A stretch of 64,000 bases of DNA from Terrimesophilobacter sp964651535 (GTDB lineage Bacteria > Actinomycetota > Actinomycetes > Actinomycetales > Microbacteriaceae): NCBI GenBank assembly GCA_964651535.1, contig CAZYYE010000002.1:682001-746000 (forward strand). Reading direction: 5' to 3'. The translations under genes and the position numbers were made by a program. Positions 25,498 to 33,149 of the stretch are shown here, piece by piece (the first letter of the stretch is position 1; the number at the start of each line of letters is the position of its first letter). Under the pieces are notes generated by a model. It did not search any database. It had not been told where the DNA came from and worked only from the letters and a program-made list of their open reading frames with translations.

Positions 25498-25594
25498 GGC
25501 CCCAGTGTGGCCGGGTTGGCGACTGACCGACTTGGCTCACAGGTCATTGTCCGGCCGCACACAGCTAACGCACATGTGACGCGGGTGATCGCAG

Positions 25595-25730
25595 TCAGCT
25601 GGCGGCCGCCCCGACGCTCACCATCCAGTGGATGCCGAACCGGTCGGTGAGCATCCCGAACGTGTCACCCCACCTCGCCCGCCGTATCGGAGGCCATGAG
25701 AGTGAATCCGGTGCCGACGGTGATGGACAT
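25595..25730 (-). pseudogene. Remnant of a PhnB/VOC-family gene
   Basis: The minus strand holds an ATG-started stretch MSITVGTGFTLMASDTAGE that soon hits a stop. In another frame it continues as GDTFGMLTDRFGIHWMVSVGA and ends at TGA 25595-25597. The second part matches the C-terminus of VOC/PhnB-like proteins (the usual W-G-D-x-F-G-M...W-M-V block). The middle of the gene is missing and the frames do not join, so this is a deletion and frameshift remnant. Confidence 0.7.
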
Positions 25731-25797
25731 GGTCGTCCTCCGATGTGGTGGGGTGCGTCAATTCTGCACCGTCACCCCTGCGCCCGACCAGTGCGGT

Positions 25798-26847
25798 TCA
25801 GGAACCGGAAGGCACCATGCCGAGGTCGATGAGGCTCCTCGCGGTGTCCTCGATGAGCACGTCGTTGGGGCGCGGCGACCAGCCGAGCATCGACTTCGCC
25901 TTCGCGTTGGAGACGTGCCTGTGGTTGCCGAGCCGGACGGCGACTTCCCGCAGGGACGGGTCGATGAGCGCGGCGACCCGCACCATCCAGTCGGGGAGGA
26001 TGCGTTTGGGTACTTTTCGGGCGGCGTCCCCGAGCCGGGCGCGCAGTGTCGCGGCGACATCCGGCACCGTCGGCACGTGATCCGACACCGCAAGGAACCG
26101 TTCGCCGCCCGCCTTCGGATGCGTCATCGCGAGCAGGTGCAAATCCGCGACGTCCCGCACATCGACGAGCCCGAAAGAGACGTTCGGCAGGCCGGGAACG
26201 GCGCCTTTCAGGAGCCTCAGGATGAGCTCGATCGAGGTCGATAGGTCGGTGCCGAGGACGGGCCCGAGGACGCCGACAGGGTTCACGACGGAAAGTTCGA
26301 GTGTGCCGCCTTCGCGTTCGATGAAGTCCCACGCCGCGCGTTCGGCGAGCGTCTTCGACTTCACGTAGGCGCTGACTTTCTCGGTCGGGTCGGTCCAGTC
26401 TTCTTCCGTGTACTCGCGCTCGCGCACCTCGGTGCCGTAGCCGACCGCGGCAAACGACGAGGTGAGGACGACGCGTTTCACTCCCGCATCCCTTGCTGCC
26501 TTCAGCACCCGAAGCGCGCCTTCACGTGCGGGGCGGATGAGTTCGTCCTCGTCCTTGGGAACGCCGCTTGGGAACGGGGACGCCACGTGAAGCACGTAGT
26601 CGCAACCGGCGACGGCATCCGTCCATCCGGCATCGCTGAGCAGGTCGGCGACGCGGAACTCGAGCGCTTCGCCTGGTTTGCCGCTCAGCTCGGCACCTCC
26701 GCGTTCGAGCATGGCGCGCACGTCGTGGTCGCGGTCGAGGGACCGCACGGTCGTTCGCACGCGGTAGCCGCCGTTCAGGAGCGCGAGAATGCAGTGCACC
26801 CCCACGAATCCGGAGCCGCCCGTCACGAGAACCAGTTCGCCGCTCAT
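25798..26847 (-). CDS. NAD(P)-dependent SDR/dihydroflavonol reductase-like protein
   Basis: A 349-residue extended short-chain dehydrogenase. The cofactor motif LVTGGSGFVGVHC is at the N-terminus. A YVKSK motif supplies the catalytic Tyr and Lys, with a serine pair in LTSSFAAVGYG. The overall pattern is that of aldehyde reductases related to dihydroflavonol-4-reductase. The substrate is unknown. It follows the DinB-like gene on the same strand with a 9-nt gap. Confidence 0.85.
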   Translation of the reverse strand: MSGELVLVTGGSGFVGVHCILALLNGGYRVRTTVRSLDRDHDVRAMLERGGAELSGKPGEALEFRVADLLSDAGWTDAVAGCDYVLHVASPFPSGVPKDEDELIRPAREGALRVLKAARDAGVKRVVLTSSFAAVGYGTEVREREYTEEDWTDPTEKVSAYVKSKTLAERAAWDFIEREGGTLELSVVNPVGVLGPVLGTDLSTSIELILRLLKGAVPGLPNVSFGLVDVRDVADLHLLAMTHPKAGGERFLAVSDHVPTVPDVAATLRARLGDAARKVPKRILPDWMVRVAALIDPSLREVAVRLGNHRHVSNAKAKSMLGWSPRPNDVLIEDTARSLIDLGMVPSGS

Positions 26848-26856
26848 GTATCTTCC

Positions 26857-27396
26857 CTACTCCCCGGTTTGGCCGTCGACGGATTCGCGCAGCAAATCGG
26901 CGTGGCCGTTGTGGCGAGCGTACTCCTCGATCATGTGCACGAGAATCCAGCGCAGAGTGGGGGCGCCGCCGTCCTTGAAGGGTTTTGCCACCGGACTGTC
27001 GAGACCGTCCCCCTTCATGACCTCGGTCACGATCGCACGGGAGCGGTCGGTCGCCTCCGTCCACAACATCCTCAAATCCTCCGGCGGGTCATTGGCGGCG
27101 GAGGTCCACTCCCAGTCGCCGTCGGCATCCCAGTCGACATCAGCCCAATACGCATCAGGTTCACGACCGAGCAGCCGAACGGAGAACCAGTAATCCTCAA
27201 CCCACGCCATGTGTTTGAGGATGCCGCCGAGCGTCATGGTCGTGGGGGCCATAGACGCGCGAAGTCCGGTGGCATCGAGTTCCGACGTTTTCCATTCGAG
27301 GGTTTCGCGCTGGTAGTCGAGGAACGCGGTCAGCATCGTGTACTCGTCCGCGGCGAAGGGCGGTTCGGTTCGGCCGTGTTCATCGATGGATGCCAT
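26857..27396 (-). CDS. DinB-superfamily (DUF664) protein
   Basis: A 179-residue four-helix DinB/DUF664 protein. Three histidines that would bind metal are visible: LKHMAWVEDYW, and HMIEEYARHNGHADLLRE near the end. Members include mycothiol-dependent enzymes and proteins of unknown function. The gene overlaps the upstream region of the divergent SGNH hydrolase gene, so their promoters are interleaved. Confidence 0.82.
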   Translation of the reverse strand: MASIDEHGRTEPPFAADEYTMLTAFLDYQRETLEWKTSELDATGLRASMAPTTMTLGGILKHMAWVEDYWFSVRLLGREPDAYWADVDWDADGDWEWTSAANDPPEDLRMLWTEATDRSRAIVTEVMKGDGLDSPVAKPFKDGGAPTLRWILVHMIEEYARHNGHADLLRESVDGQTGE

Positions 27397-27446
27397 GGAG
27401 ATTGAGTGTAGTAACCGCAGTGTGGAGGATGTGGTGGACTTTATGC

Positions 27447-28214
27447 ATGACGTTTGCCAGTTACGCCGCGATCGGCGACAGCTTCACCGAGGGGGTGGGC
27501 GATGACCTCGCGGATGGCAGCGTGCGCGGCTGGGCGGACCTCGTCGCGCTTGGCCTCGCCGCGGCGCACGCCCGATCCGTGCCTTCGGATGCGCCGTTCG
27601 GCTACGCGAATCTGGCAATCCGCGGGCGCCTGCTCGGGCCGATCCTCGACGAACAATTGGATGCGGCTATCGCGCTCAAGCCGGATCTTCTGAGCCTCAA
27701 CGGCGGCGGCAACGACATCATGCGTCCGAAAGTGTCTGTGGAGTCGGTGGCCGATCATCTGGCGGCGGCGGTCGAGAGGGCGATGGGCGCCGGAATCCAC
27801 GTTCTCCTGCTGAGCGGAGGCAACCCGACGAAGCATATTCCGCTCGGGGCACGTATCGAGTTGCGCGGCGAACAACTTGCGGCAGCCGTGCGCGCCCGGG
27901 TGCCGAATGGCGAGAACGTGACGTTCGTCGACAACTGGGCGGATGCCGAACTCACTCAGCTGCGGTACTGGTCGGTGGACAAGCTGCATCTGAACGCGCT
28001 CGGGCACCGTCGCGTCGCAGGCAACATCCTGAAGGCGCTCGGAGTGCCTGTGCCGGACTGGGGCGATGAGGTGCCTGAGCTTCGGCGGCCCGGTGTGATC
28101 GCATACTGGCGCGGCTACGTGTTTCCGTGGATCGGGAGGCGGCTCACCGGGAGATCATCCGGCGATGGCCGCGAGCCGAAACGGCCGACGCTCATGCCGG
28201 TGGAGTTGGAGTAA
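27447..28214 (+). CDS. SGNH/GDSL hydrolase
   Basis: A 255-residue esterase-like protein. Block I is AAIGDSFTEG with the catalytic Ser; block III is NGGGNDI; the His block is DKLHLNALGHRRVA. No signal peptide is seen, so a cytoplasmic lipase/esterase or deacetylase is likely. ATG 27447 is chosen because the longer frame would start inside the divergent DinB gene. A palindromic element follows, separating it from a convergent membrane protein gene. Confidence 0.87.
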   Translation: MTFASYAAIGDSFTEGVGDDLADGSVRGWADLVALGLAAAHARSVPSDAPFGYANLAIRGRLLGPILDEQLDAAIALKPDLLSLNGGGNDIMRPKVSVESVADHLAAAVERAMGAGIHVLLLSGGNPTKHIPLGARIELRGEQLAAAVRARVPNGENVTFVDNWADAELTQLRYWSVDKLHLNALGHRRVAGNILKALGVPVPDWGDEVPELRRPGVIAYWRGYVFPWIGRRLTGRSSGDGREPKRPTLMPVELE

Positions 28215-28255
28215 TCCGGCTCTGGGTCGTTGAGTCAGACGAAATCCGTCGTGAC

Positions 28256-28304
28256 TTGCGAGTTGTGGCCCTTCCCGGCACGGCGGAAGGGCAAAAACTC
28301 GCAA
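28256..28304. repeat. Imperfect palindrome, family 4
   Basis: TTGCGAGTT pairs with AACTCGCAA and, after a 3-nt internal loop (GTG opposite AAA), GCCCTTCC pairs with GGAAGGGC around a 9-nt loop. It sits between convergent genes, so it may terminate both. No T-tract is present. The TGCGAGT...TGTGG arrangement recalls the family 2 palindromes at 50.9 kb. Confidence 0.7.
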
Positions 28305-28326
28305 CTCAGACCGATCCGACACGCGG

Positions 28327-29199
28327 TCAGAAGTGCGTCCTGAACTTGGGCGAGGTCGATGCTGCGTGCGGGGTGCGCCGGTAGTGGATGAACACCAGGA
28401 ACGCCGCGACCGCACCAAGAACATGCCAGATCGCGTGGCCCTGCAACGGTGAACCGGGGTCGCAGAACGCGGGCGTCTGGTCGAGCAGCCAGATGCCGTA
28501 CGCGACGACCATGACGCCGAGGCCCGCGTAGATCGCCCACACGCGACGCGATCGCGAGCTGTGGCCGGTGACCCACGGCGTGAGTTCGAGGATGATGCCC
28601 GGCAGCAGGAGGGCCGTGAACAGTATGCGGCGCGCATCCGGGTACGTGAACTGCATCAGCCCGAACACGATGCTGCCGGCAACGAATCCCGCGAGCGCGA
28701 AACTGCCTCGAAGGCGGCCCGCGCGGTATAGCGCCCCGAAGAACAAGAGCAGCCCGAACGTGTACATGGAGAAGATGTCGAGGAACTGCCCGAAGAACGA
28801 GAGCGTCGCGTGGTAGAAGAAGCTGGTGATGCCGAGGAACAGCATCGTGACCCCGAGGAGCGGGGTAAGCACGCGTTCTCGGGTTCCTCGCGCGGGGTTG
28901 CGTCGCGAGAGCAGTACCCACACTCCCAGAGCCACGAAGGCGAAGGAACTCACGGAGTTCGCGAACTGTTCGGGAAATCCGACCGTGCTCTCGCAGAAGC
29001 AGTGGTCCGGCGCACAGGTTGCGGCGCGCTCCACGAGAGCGGTGCCCGCGAGCAGGTCCGTGGCCACCCAGGCGAGCGCGCACACAACAGCGGCGAGAAG
29101 GAGTGACCCCAGCAAGCGCCATGCGAGCACGCCACGGCGCGTCCGACCCCCGCGAGCCGGCTCTCGCGCTCTCTGTTGATGGTCGCTGGCATCCTCCAC
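28327..29199 (-). CDS. Ceramidase-like (CREST) membrane hydrolase
   Basis: About 290 residues with seven hydrophobic segments. FFYHATLSFFGQFLDIFSM has the Ser/His/Asp pattern of the alkaline ceramidase/CREST superfamily; a late GHAIWHVLGA gives the other conserved His pair, so the metal site appears complete. Activity as a ceramidase is not proven for bacterial members. The frame extends to 29376, but GTG 29199 keeps it out of the divergent PIN gene. A later GTG near codon 18 is also possible. Confidence 0.75.
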   Translation of the reverse strand: MEDASDHQQRAREPARGGRTRRGVLAWRLLGSLLLAAVVCALAWVATDLLAGTALVERAATCAPDHCFCESTVGFPEQFANSVSSFAFVALGVWVLLSRRNPARGTRERVLTPLLGVTMLFLGITSFFYHATLSFFGQFLDIFSMYTFGLLLFFGALYRAGRLRGSFALAGFVAGSIVFGLMQFTYPDARRILFTALLLPGIILELTPWVTGHSSRSRRVWAIYAGLGVMVVAYGIWLLDQTPAFCDPGSPLQGHAIWHVLGAVAAFLVFIHYRRTPHAASTSPKFRTHF

Positions 29200-29208
29200 A
29201 ATGGAAGT

Positions 29209-29613
29209 ATGACGCGATTCGGGATCGACGCGCTCACCGCTGTCCGGCTGGCGCGCGAGAGTCTCACCGTGCCCCAGGAGCACAAGCTCGTCGCGCCGAA
29301 CCTGCTCCGCTCGCAGGCGCTTTCGCTCATTTACCGGGAGGTGCGCAGCGGCGATCTCGATGCGGCCGAGGCGCACGCCATGCTCGACCGCATCACGACG
29401 ATGCGGATCCGCCTGCTCGGCGACCGGGTGTCGCGCGCCGTCGCGTGGCGGATCGCAGAGCAGCTCAAGTGGGACGATACCGCCGACGCGGAGTACGTCG
29501 CGGTCGCGAAGCTGCAGGCGGATGCGTTCGTCACGCTGGATGAGCGCCTGGCGCAGGCAGTTTCCGGCCTTGTGCCGGTCGCGCCGTTCGAGGCGCTATT
29601 CCGCACCGAGTGA
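29209..29613 (+). CDS. Small PIN-like domain protein
   Basis: A 134-residue protein resembling the PIN-domain fold. An N-terminal Asp (FGIDALTA), a central helical part and the DAEYVAVAKLQADAFVTLDERLA stretch correspond to the acidic pocket of PIN nucleases; TLDERL matches the last Asp motif. No antitoxin gene is adjacent. The start ATG 29209 is 10 nt from the divergent gene. A ribonuclease role is possible but the active site is less complete than in the VapC at 31.2 kb. Confidence 0.7.
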   Translation: MTRFGIDALTAVRLARESLTVPQEHKLVAPNLLRSQALSLIYREVRSGDLDAAEAHAMLDRITTMRIRLLGDRVSRAVAWRIAEQLKWDDTADAEYVAVAKLQADAFVTLDERLAQAVSGLVPVAPFEALFRTE

Positions 29614-29617
29614 CGGT

Positions 29618-30043
29618 TCAGACTCCGCGGAACCGGATGCCGGTGATCGTGTCTACTTCGATGCGAACGTAGTTCCACTTCTCGGTGGGGAGGGTGGACT
29701 GCAGGTCGAGGATGCCGGACTCCTGGATGTCGCTGTCGAACATCATGCGGCGCGCGGTGCCGCGGGCCACGACGCTCCAATGGCGGTGACCGCGGTGGCC
29801 ATCCGTCTGGAACGCGACCGCAGGCTGGGCGGTGAGGTCGATCAGCTTGGTGCCGGGTGCGGTGCGGAACAGGATGCGCTCCTCGAACACGTGGAAGTTG
29901 ATGGGGAAGATGTTGGGCGTGACCTCGCCGGTCGCCGGGTCGAGGGTCGCGGTCGCGAGCCGGCCGACTCCGTCCTTTTCGAGGAGTTTCCAGCATTCGT
30001 CAACGGTCAACTCCTCGATGACTGTTACCGAATCGTCCGCCAT
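29618..30043 (-). CDS. Pyridoxamine 5'-phosphate oxidase-family protein
   Basis: A 141-residue flavin-binding split-barrel protein of the PNPOx-like family. The strand pattern GRLATATLDPATGEVTPNIF and FRTAPGTKL fits F420/FMN-binding members of actinobacteria. Start ATG 30043 has GGGAG 5 nt upstream. It converges on the PIN-like gene with a 4-nt gap. Function may be a heme, FMN or F420-dependent reductase; not resolved. Confidence 0.82.
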   Translation of the reverse strand: MADDSVTVIEELTVDECWKLLEKDGVGRLATATLDPATGEVTPNIFPINFHVFEERILFRTAPGTKLIDLTAQPAVAFQTDGHRGHRHWSVVARGTARRMMFDSDIQESGILDLQSTLPTEKWNYVRIEVDTITGIRFRGV

Positions 30044-30070
30044 TCTCACTCCCAGACTGTTGTTGCCAGC

Positions 30071-30733
30071 CTAGTGTTCGCGGTGCATGACGGCGGTGTA
30101 ACCGTCCACCGTGATGTCGAGTTGGTCCCCGTTGCAGGCGAATGCGCCCTGGCTGAAGACGGATGGGTCGGGCGTGACCGTTTGGGTGATCGTCTGTCCG
30201 CCCGCATTGATGGTCATCGTGGTGACGGATCCGATCGACGTTTCCGTCATCGACATGGCGTCGTTCCCCGAGAACGTGAATTTGCCTTTGTCGATGCCGT
30301 GCCGCACCACTATGGCTCGCCCCTCCCCCGTGCTGATGTTGTGAGTCCACTGGTCGTAGTTGGTGTGGGTGCTTCCGTCTGCGCTGAGGGTCAGAACCAC
30401 GTGGCCGGACACCGCGATATCGAAGCTGCCCGACAGCGACCCCATGAATTTTTCGAAGCCGTCGTTGTCGAAGATCCAGTTGCCGGGGAGGCACTCCTTG
30501 CCGGTCAGCGTTCCGGATGCCGATCCGTTGCCGTCGGCGGAGTTGTCGCCGTCCTTGCCCTCGCCGCCCGTGCCGCTGCCGTCCGCGTTGCTTGACGAGC
30601 CGGATCCGGAGCCGCCGCCGAAGACGCCGCTAATGTCTGTCGAGCATCCGGTGCTGAGGAGCAGAACTGATGCGGCGGCGAGGACGGTGAATATGCCCCT
30701 CCTGCGAAGTAGTGCGGGGGTTTCGATGGGCAC
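30071..30733 (-). CDS. Putative lipoprotein, Gly/Ser/Asp-rich linker
   Basis: A 220-residue predicted lipoprotein with lipobox LSTGC. A low-complexity stretch rich in Gly, Ser, Asp and Asn follows. The C-terminal ~140 residues form a predicted beta-rich domain (SGHVVLTLSADGSTHTNYDQW). No enzyme motif is recognised. Start GTG 30733 follows GGAG with 8-nt spacing; GTG 30742 is an alternative. It lies just upstream of the PNPOx gene on the same strand. Confidence 0.68.
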   Translation of the reverse strand: MPIETPALLRRRGIFTVLAAASVLLLSTGCSTDISGVFGGGSGSGSSSNADGSGTGGEGKDGDNSADGNGSASGTLTGKECLPGNWIFDNDGFEKFMGSLSGSFDIAVSGHVVLTLSADGSTHTNYDQWTHNISTGEGRAIVVRHGIDKGKFTFSGNDAMSMTETSIGSVTTMTINAGGQTITQTVTPDPSVFSQGAFACNGDQLDITVDGYTAVMHREH

Positions 30734-30873
30734 AGCAATCACTCCATTTTCTTGATGATCTCTCGTTTGCCCCACCCTACGTGGCGGGAGCGAGAAACTC
30801 TAAAGCGCGGCTCCTCCCCTCCTTCGCCCTGGTTCGCTCACGACGAAATCCACCTGTTGCCTAGCCACGCCTA

Positions 30874-30893
30874 GAATACTGCTAGCAGTATTC
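30874..30893. promoter_or_regulatory. Perfect 20-bp palindrome, VapB operator
   Basis: GAATACTGCTAGCAGTATTC is an exact palindrome immediately upstream of the vapBC promoter. TA operons of this kind are autoregulated by the VapBC complex binding such a site. Confidence 0.75.
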
Positions 30894-30898
30894 CAAGA

Positions 30899-30904
30899 TA
30901 GAGT
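30899..30904 (+). promoter_or_regulatory. -10 element of vapBC
   Basis: TAGAGT stands 6 nt before ATG 30911, 5 bp after the operator palindrome. Repressor binding would block polymerase directly. Confidence 0.45.
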
Positions 30905-30910
30905 GTGGCC

Positions 30911-31156
30911 ATGAAGACGACGTTCGACCTGCCCGAACCACTCGTGCGGGCCGTCAAGAAGCTTGCCCGTGAGCGCGGCACCACCGCCAGAGCGATCGTG
31001 CAACAGTCTCTGACGCGAACCCTCGAGGAGCAGGATAAGACCACGCCCTTCGTTCTGAAGGATGCGAGCACCGCGGGCTGGCAGGCGATGGATCCCGAGT
31101 TCCGCGGTCTTTCGCTGCACGAGCTGGTGCTGCAGTCGTACGACGGGCGGGGCTAG
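30911..31156 (+). CDS. vapB: VapB-family antitoxin
   Basis: An 81-residue antitoxin. The N-terminal ~40 residues (KTTFDLPEPLVRAVKKLA, then RGTTARAIVQQSL) have a ribbon-helix-helix pattern for DNA binding. The C-terminal part (FVLKDAST...GWQAMDPEFRGLSLHEL) is the toxin-binding tail. It should neutralise the VapC encoded 3 nt downstream and repress the operon through the upstream palindrome. Confidence 0.85.
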   Translation: MKTTFDLPEPLVRAVKKLARERGTTARAIVQQSLTRTLEEQDKTTPFVLKDASTAGWQAMDPEFRGLSLHELVLQSYDGRG

Positions 31157-31159
31157 ACC

Positions 31160-31591
31160 ATGCGGGCAGTCGACACCAATGTGCTCGTCTATGCGTTCTT
31201 CTCGGACTCGCCGTTCCACGACGCCGCCCGCGCCACGATCACCGATCTTGCACAGAGTCCGGTGGCGTGGGCGATCCCGTTGCCGTGCGTCCACGAGTTT
31301 TACGCGGTGGCAACGAATCCGAAGATCTTTCCCGGTCGCGGACTGCCCGCCCGTGCTCGCACCCAGATCGATGCCTGGCTGAGTTCGCCGTCTCTGCAGT
31401 TGCTTTCCGAGACGGCGAACCACTGGGAGGTGCTGCGTCGCCTTGTGGAATCCGGTCGAATCGCCGGCCCCGCGGTGCACGATGCGCGCATCGCGGCTCT
31501 GTGCCTGACGCACGGCGTATCAGAACTGCTGACCCTCGACCGCGACTTCGGCAGGTTCCCCGACCTGAAGGTGCGCAGCATCCTGAGCTGA
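31160..31591 (+). CDS. vapC: VapC-family PIN-domain toxin
   Basis: A 143-residue PIN ribonuclease. The acidic residues are all in place: Asp5 in VDTNVLVYAF, Glu in VHEFYAVA, Asp in AVHDARIAALC and the late Asp pair in LLTLDRDFGRFP. VapC toxins cleave tRNA or rRNA with Mg2+. It is an intact partner of the upstream antitoxin. Confidence 0.88.
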   Translation: MRAVDTNVLVYAFFSDSPFHDAARATITDLAQSPVAWAIPLPCVHEFYAVATNPKIFPGRGLPARARTQIDAWLSSPSLQLLSETANHWEVLRRLVESGRIAGPAVHDARIAALCLTHGVSELLTLDRDFGRFPDLKVRSILS

Positions 31592-31597
31592 CCGCGA

Positions 31598-32311
31598 CTA
31601 CTGCGCCCACCGCGCACTTGACTTCGCGAGTTCCAGTCCGTCGAGAAGCACATCGATTCCGAACTCGAATTCAGATTGGTCGTCGCACCAGCCGATGGTC
31701 GAATCCGGGTCATCGTGAGCGATTTCGGCCATCATCCCGTACAGGTGGGGAAGCCTCTTGGCCATTTCCGCCACAAGCTCGGCCGAGGCATCGTCTTCGG
31801 CGGCATTTGCCGGCGAGAAAAGTTCCTGGCTGAATCCGAGGCTCCGGCTCCCGAGCGCGTGAAGGGCATGGTGGGCAAGGTCGTAGGAAAAACCTCCGCG
31901 CACGAGAATCTCCAGTACGCCTTCGTAGTAGTAGACGACCGCCGGGGTCATGGTCGTACTTTGCTCGATTACCGCCGGTGCCCAGGGATGTCGCAAGAGT
32001 ACACTCCGGGCGGCCAGAATCCTCTGGCGCAGTGCCGACTTCCAATCCTCCTCCGGCGAGGGCCCGCGGAGGGCGTCCACGGCATCCTGAATCTCACCGA
32101 CGACCACTTCGATAGCGCCGTCGAGCAATGCCGACTTGCTGCCCACGTGATGGTAGAGCGACATCGCTTCAAAGCCGAACAACTCGGCGAGGTTCCGCAT
32201 GGTGACCTCGTCGATGCCAGCGCGGTCGGCGAGCTCGACGGCGCCTCGAAGTATCCGTTCGCGGCTGAGCGGCTCTCTCGGGTTGGCCCGAGTCGGTTGG
32301 GCTTTCGGCAT
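31598..32311 (-). CDS. TetR-family transcriptional regulator (TetR_C_1 type)
   Basis: A 237-residue repressor. The N-terminal HTH is ILRGAVELADRAGIDEVTMRNLAELFGFEAMSLY-type; the C-terminal ligand domain is of the TetR_C_1 class (HPWAPAVIEQSTTMTPAVV). It is divergent from the DUF4386 gene, and three related inverted repeats lie in the spacer. It probably represses both itself and the membrane protein, with a hydrophobic ligand as inducer. ATG 32311 is the start; the frame extends upstream but is not needed. Confidence 0.88.
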   Translation of the reverse strand: MPKAQPTRANPREPLSRERILRGAVELADRAGIDEVTMRNLAELFGFEAMSLYHHVGSKSALLDGAIEVVVGEIQDAVDALRGPSPEEDWKSALRQRILAARSVLLRHPWAPAVIEQSTTMTPAVVYYYEGVLEILVRGGFSYDLAHHALHALGSRSLGFSQELFSPANAAEDDASAELVAEMAKRLPHLYGMMAEIAHDDPDSTIGWCDDQSEFEFGIDVLLDGLELAKSSARWAQ

Positions 32312-32332
32312 GATGTTCCTCCGTGTGCCGAT

Positions 32333-32345
32333 CTTATGTCGTAAG
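32333..32345. promoter_or_regulatory. TetR-type operator O1
   Basis: CTTATGTCGTAAG has arms CTTAT/GTAAG with a 3-nt centre, one mismatch from the pattern of the other two sites. It is close to the start of the regulator gene. Confidence 0.55.
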
Positions 32346-32375
32346 TCTTGACGCGGAGGGCAACACCCCACTAAC

Positions 32376-32402
32376 CTTACGCTGTAAAACTTACGTTGTA
32401 AG
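32376..32402. promoter_or_regulatory. TetR-type operators O2 and O3
   Basis: CTTACGCTGTAAA (32376-32388) and CTTACGTTGTAAG (32390-32402) are repeated with a 14-bp period. Each has CTTAC-N3-GTAAG arms; O3 is perfect. Two sites more than one helical turn apart suggest two dimers binding together in front of the DUF4386 gene. Confidence 0.65.
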
Positions 32403-32425
32403 AAAACTATTGAAAGGAACCCCCT

Positions 32426-33130
32426 ATGAATTCGTCCACAACCACAGCCCGCGTCAGCGGGGTGCTGTATCTGATTCTCGCGGTTGCCGGCGCGGTCGGA
32501 TTTCTGTTCATCCGACCCCAGATCGTCGTATCGGGTGATGCTGCGGCCACGCTCGCGAACCTGACGAGCCACGAGGCGCTCGCGCGCGTGGGGATTGCTC
32601 TCGAGTTGGTCACGGTGCTCAGCCAGGCGGTGTTGGCCGTCTGGTTCTTCAAGCTGTTTCGTTCTGTGAACGCGACGGCGGCCATGTCGCTCGCCGCATT
32701 CGGGCTCGTGAATGCTGTCGCGATCCTCGGGAGCGCCGCGTTCTCGTCGACGGCTCTCGCGGTTGCCTTCGATCCGTCTCTGTCGGCTGCTGGTGGAACC
32801 GGCGAAACGGTCCAGTTGATGTACCAACTCGGCGGAGCACTGTGGGGTGTCGGTGGGCTCTTCTTCGGTCTCTGGCTCATCCCGATGGGCTTGCTCGTCA
32901 TTCAGTCGCGCTGGATGCCGCGACTCCTAGGCTGGATCCTCATTGCCGGCGGGGTTGCTTACGTGATTAGCGTGTTTGTCACGTACGTCATGCCCGCGCC
33001 CGGCTTCATCGCAGAGGCGCTCGCGATGGTTGCGACGGTGGGCGAGTTCTGGATGATGGGTTATTTGCTCATCTTCGGCGTCCGACGGGGCGCGCCTGCA
33101 CGTACGGAGCTCGTGTCGGACCCGCGGTGA
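32426..33130 (+). CDS. DUF4386 membrane protein
   Basis: A 234-residue integral membrane protein with about six hydrophobic segments, matching DUF4386 (ARVSGVLYLILAVAG at the start, RLLGWILIAGG later). AAAGGA precedes the ATG, so this message has a leader. Family function is unknown; control by the divergent TetR regulator suggests a role in response to a membrane-active or hydrophobic compound. Confidence 0.82.
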   Translation: MNSSTTTARVSGVLYLILAVAGAVGFLFIRPQIVVSGDAAATLANLTSHEALARVGIALELVTVLSQAVLAVWFFKLFRSVNATAAMSLAAFGLVNAVAILGSAAFSSTALAVAFDPSLSAAGGTGETVQLMYQLGGALWGVGGLFFGLWLIPMGLLVIQSRWMPRLLGWILIAGGVAYVISVFVTYVMPAPGFIAEALAMVATVGEFWMMGYLLIFGVRRGAPARTELVSDPR

Positions 33131-33149
33131 CGGATCCGGACACTCGCAA

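Noticed and set aside
30800..31513. Minus-strand frame of 237 codons over vapBC
   Set aside because: The plus strand has a complete antitoxin, PIN toxin and operator.
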